In this document: piece after piece, positions 59,002-64,000 of the stretch
How the letters are laid out: each line of letters opens with the position of its first letter
Numbering within the stretch: position 1 is the stretch's first letter
Source: CAXWPM01 sp965206125
Lineage (GTDB): Bacteria > Acidobacteriota > Terriglobia > 20CM-2-55-15
Assembly: GCA_965206125.1 (NCBI GenBank)
Contig: CBDBIN010000041.1
Location: 1-64,000, forward strand
DNA: 64,000 bases
Direction of reading: 5' to 3'
Program-made: the position numbers and the translations under genes
Notes under the pieces: model-generated
Told to the model about the DNA's origin: nothing
The model's input: the letters and a program-made list of their open reading frames with translations, nothing else
Database searches by the model: none

Positions 59002-60267
59002 ATGATTAAGGCAGTTCGCGGTACATACGACATCCTGCCCGCCGAGGCGCGAATCTGGCGTTTCGTCGAGTCCGAGATACGGAAAGTCTTCGAAGAGTAC
59101 GCGTTCGAGGAGATCCGCACTCCGATGTTCGAGGCGACGGAGCTGTTCGTCCGCAGTGTCGGCGAAGAAACGGATCTCGTCTCCAAGGAGATGTATTCGT
59201 TCGAGGACAGGGACGGAGCATCGCTGACCCTGCGCCCCGAAGGAACTGCCCCTGTTATCCGCGCGTTCATCGAGAAGCGGCTCGACGCAGAGGCGCGGAT
59301 GCTGAAGCTTTACTATATCGTGCCCATGTTTCGCCGGGAGCGCCCGCAGAAGGGACGTCAGCGGCAGTTCCACCAGGCCGGAGTGGAGGTGCTGTCGGCG
59401 ACCGACGAGCCCGCGATCGAAGCCGAGGTGATCGAGATGCTGCTCATCTACTTCGGAAGGCTGGGCATGGATGGGCTTGAGCTGCTGGTGAATTCGATCG
59501 GGTGCCGCGACTGTCGTCCCGCCTACACCGAGACGCTCGGCGAGATGATCCGCGAACGAGGTGAGAAGCTCTGCCCGGATTGCGTTCGACGGGGGGAGAA
59601 GAATCCCCTGCGTGTCTTCGATTGCAAGGTGAAATCCTGCCAACCGATGCTTGCTGAGTTGCCGAGCATTGCCGATAGCCTCTGCGATGCGTGCCGGGAG
59701 CACTTCGAGAAGTTCCGCGGCTACCTGGACGCCCGCGACATCGGCCACCGGGTTGAGAAGCGACTCGTTCGAGGCCTGGACTATTACATGCGCACAACGT
59801 TCGAGATCGTGTCGGGAGCGCTTGGAGCGCAGGACACGATGGTGGGCGGCGGCCGCTACGACGGGTTGAGCGAGCAGCTCGGCGGACCGGAGGTCAAGGG
59901 CTTCGGTTTCGGTATGGGGCTCGAGCGCCTCATCCTGTCCATCCCGGAACCCGAGAAGCTTCTCGCCGCATCCGGTCCGGAATACTTCCTGGCGACGATC
60001 GGTGACGAGGCATTCAACTTCTGCACGCTACTAGCGCGGAAGTTGCGCTCAACGGGGCGGCGTGTCTATCTGGACTTCGACGGTAGGAGCTTGAAGAGCC
60101 AGATGCGGCTGGCAGGCAAACTTGGAGCCCGGAAGGTCGTGATAGTGGGCGAAGACGAGATCCGTTCCGGCAAACTTGTCATTCGGGACATGAACACGCG
60201 GGAACAGGTGGAACAAACCGAAGATGAGTTGATTTCCGGCGCTGGCGGGGAAGCCGTACGTCCATGA
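59002..60267 (+). CDS. hisS: Histidyl-tRNA synthetase
   Basis: 421 residues from ATG at 59002; the frame is open upstream into the repeat array, but MIKAVRGTYDILP is the normal HisRS start. Class II motifs: FEEIRTPMFEATELFVRSVG (motif 1), TLRPEGTAPVIRAFIEK and FRRERPQKGRQRQFHQAGVE (motif 2 region), histidine motifs GLDYYMRTTFEIVS and GGGRYDGLSEQLGG, and GFGFGMGLERLIL (motif 3). The C-terminal anticodon domain follows (RKLRSTGRRVYLDFDGRSLK). No clear Shine-Dalgarno sequence precedes it, because the palindromic repeat ends just before the ATG. Confidence 0.97.
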   Translation: MIKAVRGTYDILPAEARIWRFVESEIRKVFEEYAFEEIRTPMFEATELFVRSVGEETDLVSKEMYSFEDRDGASLTLRPEGTAPVIRAFIEKRLDAEARMLKLYYIVPMFRRERPQKGRQRQFHQAGVEVLSATDEPAIEAEVIEMLLIYFGRLGMDGLELLVNSIGCRDCRPAYTETLGEMIRERGEKLCPDCVRRGEKNPLRVFDCKVKSCQPMLAELPSIADSLCDACREHFEKFRGYLDARDIGHRVEKRLVRGLDYYMRTTFEIVSGALGAQDTMVGGGRYDGLSEQLGGPEVKGFGFGMGLERLILSIPEPEKLLAASGPEYFLATIGDEAFNFCTLLARKLRSTGRRVYLDFDGRSLKSQMRLAGKLGARKVVIVGEDEIRSGKLVIRDMNTREQVEQTEDELISGAGGEAVRP

Positions 60268-62027
60268 CAGAGAAGAAACGAACACACACTTGCGGCGAAT
60301 TGAACGTTTCCGACCAGGGCACCGACGTCGTTCTCATGGGATGGGTCCACCGGCGGCGGGACCACGGGCAGCTCGTCTTCATCGACTTGCGGGACCGTGG
60401 AGGGATGACCCAGGTCGTCTTTAACCCCGGCCGCGCCGCCGATGCCCACCAACTCGCGAAAACTTTGCGGTCCGAGTTCGTGGTCGCCGTTCGGGGGAAG
60501 GTGGAACTGCGGGATGCCGAGCTGGTCAATCCGAATCTTGGGACCGGCGAGATCGAGGTGATGGCCGACGACGTGGAGATATTCAGCGACGCCAGGACCA
60601 CGCCGTTCCCGATCGAGGACGACATCACGACGGCCGAAGACCTGCGGCTCAAGTATCGCTACCTGGACCTGCGTCGGCCCCAGATGCAGCGAAACTTCAG
60701 GCTACGGCACAAAGTAATGATGGCGATCCGCACCTATATGGACGCGAACGGTTTTACCGAAGTCGAGACGCCGTTCCTGACGAAGTCGACGCCCGAAGGG
60801 GCACGGGACTATCTCGTGCCGAGCCGTCTGTACAACGGGCAGTTCTACGCGCTACCTCAGTCGCCTCAGATCTTCAAGCAACTCTTGATGATCGCCGGGT
60901 TCGACAAGTACTTCCAGATTGTCCGGTGCTTTCGTGATGAAGACCTGCGTGCGGACCGCCAGCCCGAATTCACGCAGATCGATATCGAAGTCAGTTTCCC
61001 CGATCTCGACGAGTTTTTCTCCATGGTCGAAGGCCTGATGCAGGCCATCTGGCGTGTGCGGAACATCGATCTGGAGGTTCCGTTCCCGCGGATGAGCTAT
61101 CGCGAAGCGATGGACCGATACGGCAGCGACAAGCCCGACACGCGGTTCGGAGTGGAGATCCAGGACTTCAGCTCGGTGTTTGCCGAAGCCGAGCCGTCCT
61201 TGTTCCGTGAGGTGGTAGAATCTGGTCGGACAGTCCGTGGTTTGGTCGCTCCTGTTGCGTACTCGCGCAAGGGACTCGATGAAGTCGACGCGTTCGTGAA
61301 GCAGCTCGGCGGTGCAGGCGTGGCGTTCCTCCAGGTCAACGAGGATGGTGTGCGGGCCGCGCCGCCCGTCAAGAAGGGGGGGGAAGCGGCGACGAAGGCG
61401 CTGATCGAGGCTGCCGGCGCGAAGGTTGGCGAGACCGTGTTCATGGTCGCCGGCGAACGCGACGCGGCTCTGGCCCACTTGGGAGCGCTTCGCCTGGAGC
61501 TTGCCCGGCGGGAAGGGTGGATCCCGGAGGACAAATGGCACTTTCTCTGGATTGCCGATTTTCCGCTTTTCGAGTTCAACGAGGACGAGAACCGGTGGGA
61601 TGCACTTCACCATCCCTTTACCTCGCCTCTGGATGAGGACCAGGATTTGCTCGAAAGCGATCCCGGAAAGGTCCGGGCCCGCGCCTATGATCTGGTCGCG
61701 AACGGACTGGAGTTCGGCAGTGGTTCGGTCAGGATCCACAGTCGTGATATGCAGGCGCGGATCTTCCGGCGGCTCGGTATGAGTGATGAGGAAGCCAAGG
61801 CGAGGTTCGGCTTCTTTCTGGATGCGCTCGAGTACGGCACGCCACCCCACGGGGGAGTCGCGTTTGGCCTGGACCGCATCGTGATGCTCATGGCTGGTGG
61901 ATCGAGTCTGCGCGAGGTCATCGCCTTCCCGAAGACTGCCCGCGCTGTCGACCTGATGAGCGAATCGCCGTCCGACGTGGCCGGCGAACAACTGGACCAA
62001 CTCGGGATTCGCGTGAAGAAGAAGTGA
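60264..62027 (+). CDS. aspS: Aspartyl-tRNA synthetase, bacterial type
   Basis: 587 residues. An OB-fold anticodon domain (VLMGWVHRRRDHGQLVFIDL), the class II core with YLVPSRLYNGQFYALPQSPQ, the motif-2 loop CFRDEDLRADRQPEFTQIDI, a GAD insertion domain (about 290-410) and motif 3 (GGVAFGLDRIVMLMAGGSSL). The ATG overlaps the hisS stop by 4 bp (ATGA), so the two are co-translated. The gene is intact. Confidence 0.98.
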   Translation: MTEKKRTHTCGELNVSDQGTDVVLMGWVHRRRDHGQLVFIDLRDRGGMTQVVFNPGRAADAHQLAKTLRSEFVVAVRGKVELRDAELVNPNLGTGEIEVMADDVEIFSDARTTPFPIEDDITTAEDLRLKYRYLDLRRPQMQRNFRLRHKVMMAIRTYMDANGFTEVETPFLTKSTPEGARDYLVPSRLYNGQFYALPQSPQIFKQLLMIAGFDKYFQIVRCFRDEDLRADRQPEFTQIDIEVSFPDLDEFFSMVEGLMQAIWRVRNIDLEVPFPRMSYREAMDRYGSDKPDTRFGVEIQDFSSVFAEAEPSLFREVVESGRTVRGLVAPVAYSRKGLDEVDAFVKQLGGAGVAFLQVNEDGVRAAPPVKKGGEAATKALIEAAGAKVGETVFMVAGERDAALAHLGALRLELARREGWIPEDKWHFLWIADFPLFEFNEDENRWDALHHPFTSPLDEDQDLLESDPGKVRARAYDLVANGLEFGSGSVRIHSRDMQARIFRRLGMSDEEAKARFGFFLDALEYGTPPHGGVAFGLDRIVMLMAGGSSLREVIAFPKTARAVDLMSESPSDVAGEQLDQLGIRVKKK

Positions 62028-62076
62028 GCCAACAGCTGAATACTGACCACTGACAACCGAAAACCAACAACCAGCA

Positions 62077-63903
62077 ATGACCACCAAAGTTACGTCCAAG
62101 ATTCGAATCCTCTCAGACACCGTCTCGAATCAGATCGCGGCGGGCGAGGTTGTCGAGCGGCCGTCTTCGATCGTTAAGGAACTGGTCGAGAACGCGATTG
62201 ATGCCGGAGCTCGGAAGATCACCGTCGAAGTGGTTGGCGGTGGTACCCGCCTGATCGAAGTGACCGATGACGGCGAGGGCATGAGCCGGGCCGACGCCGA
62301 ACTCTGCTTCCAGCGGCATGCCACGAGCAAACTGTCGGCCTCCGATGAACTGTTCGCGGTACGAACACTCGGTTTCCGCGGGGAAGCGCTGGCCTCGATC
62401 GCATCGGTTGCGCGCGTCCGCATGGAAACACAAACGGCCGAAGATGATGTCGGAACCACCGTGGAGGTCGCCGGAGGCGACCCTGTGTTCGTCCGCGACG
62501 GCGCGTTCCCAGCGGGGACCCGGGTGCGTGTAGAAGACGTCTTCTACAACGTTCCAGCCCGCCGAAAGTTTCTCAAGTCGGAGTCTTACGAACTCAGCCA
62601 GATCACGAACCGGTGCACTCACTACGCCCTCGCGTTCCCGGAGATTCATTTCGTCCTCAAGAGCGGGAAGTTTGAAGTGCTGTCCGCGCCTCCGTCCGCG
62701 GACCGCAGCGAAAGAATCCTGAAGCTGTTCGGGCGGGATCTACGTGACGAACTGGTGGAGTATGAGCGGGAGTTTCCCGCGACCAGGATGAAGGTTCATG
62801 TCTTCACGTCCCGTCCCCAGATCCAGAAGTACAACCGGAACTCGATGTACTTTTTCGTCAACGGCAGGGCTATTCGGGATCGCATCATCCTCCACGCTTA
62901 TTCGGACGCGTACCGGAGCATCCTGCCTTCCGGGACCTTTCCGGTAACTATGCTCTTCGTCGAACTGCCCCATCGCGACGTAGACGTCAACGTGCATCCG
63001 GCAAAGACTGAAGTGCGGTTCCGGAAGGGATCCACGGTCCACGATGCGGTCCGGGACGTGATCGCCGAAGCCATGCGTTCGGACAAGACGATCATTCCGA
63101 TGCTTTCGGATGAGTCCAAATCCTCGCCCTACCGCGCGCCCGAGTTCCAGGGGCGCATGCCGGATTCGTGGGCTGGCGGGCCCATTGCCCGGGAGCCCGG
63201 GTCTGATTCCCTTGCGCCGCTCGACCTTTCCCAGGCGACAACCTTCGATCTGAACTACGACGAGGCTCGCGGCGGCGTCGGAGCGGGCCCGGACCCGACC
63301 GATTTGCCCGATTTCGATCTGGTGAGGAGCGAACTGCGCCCTTTGGGTCAGGTTCAGGACAGCTTCATCGTGGCGGTGGACGGGAACGGCCTCGTGCTGA
63401 TCGACCAGCACGTGGCCCATGAACGGATCCTGTTCGAGCAGTATGTCCGGGAGCGGGACTCCGGAACCATCGAAGTTCAGCGCCTGCTGACGCCCATCAT
63501 CCTGGAGTTGTCCCCCGAGCAGGAAGTACGGTTTGAAGAGATTGCGCCAGAGCTGGCGGCAAGCGGTTTAGAAGCCGAGCCTTTCGGTCCACGGACCGTG
63601 GCGGTGAAGACGGCGCCCGCGATCCTGAAGGCGGCGGCGGTCGAGAAACTGGTCTTGGAACTGATCGACGGCGTCGATCGGGAGCGCCAGGGGCTGAACC
63701 TGGAGACGTTTCGGAAAAAAACCGCCGCGACGGTGGCCTGTCATGCCGCAATCAAGATCAACAATGCTCTGGATAGTGTTAAGATGCGTTGGCTGGTTAC
63801 GGAGTTGATGAAGACAGACTGTCCGACGGTGTGTCCGCACGGACGTCCCATCATCGTGAGGTACGACCTCAAAGAAATAAAGAAGGCGTTCAAGAGGGTC
63901 TAG
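62077..63903 (+). CDS. mutL: DNA mismatch repair protein MutL, endonuclease type
   Basis: 608 residues. GHKL ATPase motifs: VKELVENAIDAGARKI, VTDDGEGMSRADAELCF, and HATSKLSASDELFAVRTLGF then RGEALASIAS. The C-terminal domain has VLIDQHVAHERILFEQ, matching the DQHA-x2-E-x4-E metal motif with Val for Ala. ATVACHAAIK and CPTVCPHGRPIIVRYDL match the C-terminal metal-binding motifs of MutL endonucleases. This indicates a nicking MutL, as in bacteria without MutH. It follows aspS by 49 bp on the same strand. Confidence 0.96.
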   Translation: MTTKVTSKIRILSDTVSNQIAAGEVVERPSSIVKELVENAIDAGARKITVEVVGGGTRLIEVTDDGEGMSRADAELCFQRHATSKLSASDELFAVRTLGFRGEALASIASVARVRMETQTAEDDVGTTVEVAGGDPVFVRDGAFPAGTRVRVEDVFYNVPARRKFLKSESYELSQITNRCTHYALAFPEIHFVLKSGKFEVLSAPPSADRSERILKLFGRDLRDELVEYEREFPATRMKVHVFTSRPQIQKYNRNSMYFFVNGRAIRDRIILHAYSDAYRSILPSGTFPVTMLFVELPHRDVDVNVHPAKTEVRFRKGSTVHDAVRDVIAEAMRSDKTIIPMLSDESKSSPYRAPEFQGRMPDSWAGGPIAREPGSDSLAPLDLSQATTFDLNYDEARGGVGAGPDPTDLPDFDLVRSELRPLGQVQDSFIVAVDGNGLVLIDQHVAHERILFEQYVRERDSGTIEVQRLLTPIILELSPEQEVRFEEIAPELAASGLEAEPFGPRTVAVKTAPAILKAAAVEKLVLELIDGVDRERQGLNLETFRKKTAATVACHAAIKINNALDSVKMRWLVTELMKTDCPTVCPHGRPIIVRYDLKEIKKAFKRV

Positions 63904-63973
63904 GGACACTCGTTCCGGGCTTTCGGTTCGCGGGAATCAATCGACCTTATACTTTTCATTTAGGAGGACAGGT

Positions 63974-64000
63974 ATGGCAGGCAAACTGACGCAAACTCAA
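63974..64000 (+). CDS. Start of a likely HU-family DNA-binding protein (runs off window)
   Basis: ATG at 63974 with an excellent Shine-Dalgarno sequence (AGGAGG 6 bp upstream). The nine visible codons, MAGKLTQTQ, match the basic start of HU/IHF-type proteins (M-A-x-K-(M/L)-T-K/Q-T/S-Q). Only the first 9 residues are seen, so the family is tentative. Confidence 0.4.

Overview
The window is high-GC bacterial DNA, probably from an Acidobacteriota genome. The main clue is the 833-residue MacB/FtsX-type permease at 12423-14924, whose N-terminal motif and length are typical of the permease family expanded in that phylum. The secreted YD-repeat/Ig-like proteins and the housekeeping genes at the right end fit. 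Assignment to phylum is inference; no rRNA or tRNA gene was seen.

Layout. (1) 1-2975, minus strand: a tightly packed conjugation cluster (VirB4/TrbE start, VirB3/TrbD, VirB2/TrbC, two small membrane proteins, a winged-helix protein, an ArdC-like zincin), truncated at both ends. (2) 3088-12286: an Rhs/YD-repeat polymorphic-toxin locus: two secreted Ig-like/Calx-beta-like proteins, a 1699-residue Rhs protein, a candidate immunity gene, then a displaced Rhs tip with a different (zincin-like) toxin domain and its own candidate membrane immunity gene. (3) 12423-24370: the permease, then insertion sequences: a degenerate IS3 element carrying a 118-bp MITE, an IS256 element splitting a lipoprotein gene, an IS6 element, and a second IS256 element with an IS21 element nested in its transposase. 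(4) 24430-35757: a mosaic of truncated genes (two NYN-domain genes, a sigma-54 activator end, a type I specificity-like fragment, serine recombinase pieces, IS110, IS4 and IS6 remnants, truncated secreted proteins, a RelBE-like toxin-antitoxin pair, a permuted UmuC fragment). (5) 35760-45951: a giant repeat-rich calcium-binding (RTX-like) surface protein broken into three reading frames. (6) 45976-64000: an intact chromosomal backbone: a P-loop kinase, an exported HpcH/HpaI-like protein, an MFP-permease-ATPase exporter, a copper P-type ATPase, aconitase, gamma-carbonic anhydrase, then hisS-aspS-mutL and the start of a likely HU gene.

How parts work together. The exporter trio 48130-52480 forms one overlapping operon; hisS and aspS overlap by 4 bp and mutL follows. 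The Rhs locus has the classic arrangement of a main toxin plus an orphan tip, each followed by a putative immunity gene. The IS history can be read as layers: removing the IS21 element plus one copy of its target duplication restores an IS256 transposase of exactly 415 codons, the same length as the intact copy nearby.

The most intriguing lead is that both NYN-domain (PIN-like nuclease) genes sit directly behind a short leader made of a TTGACA promoter, a GC-rich hairpin and a T-run ending within 0-12 bases of the ATG. That could be an attenuator or RNA-linked nuclease module; it is unproven.
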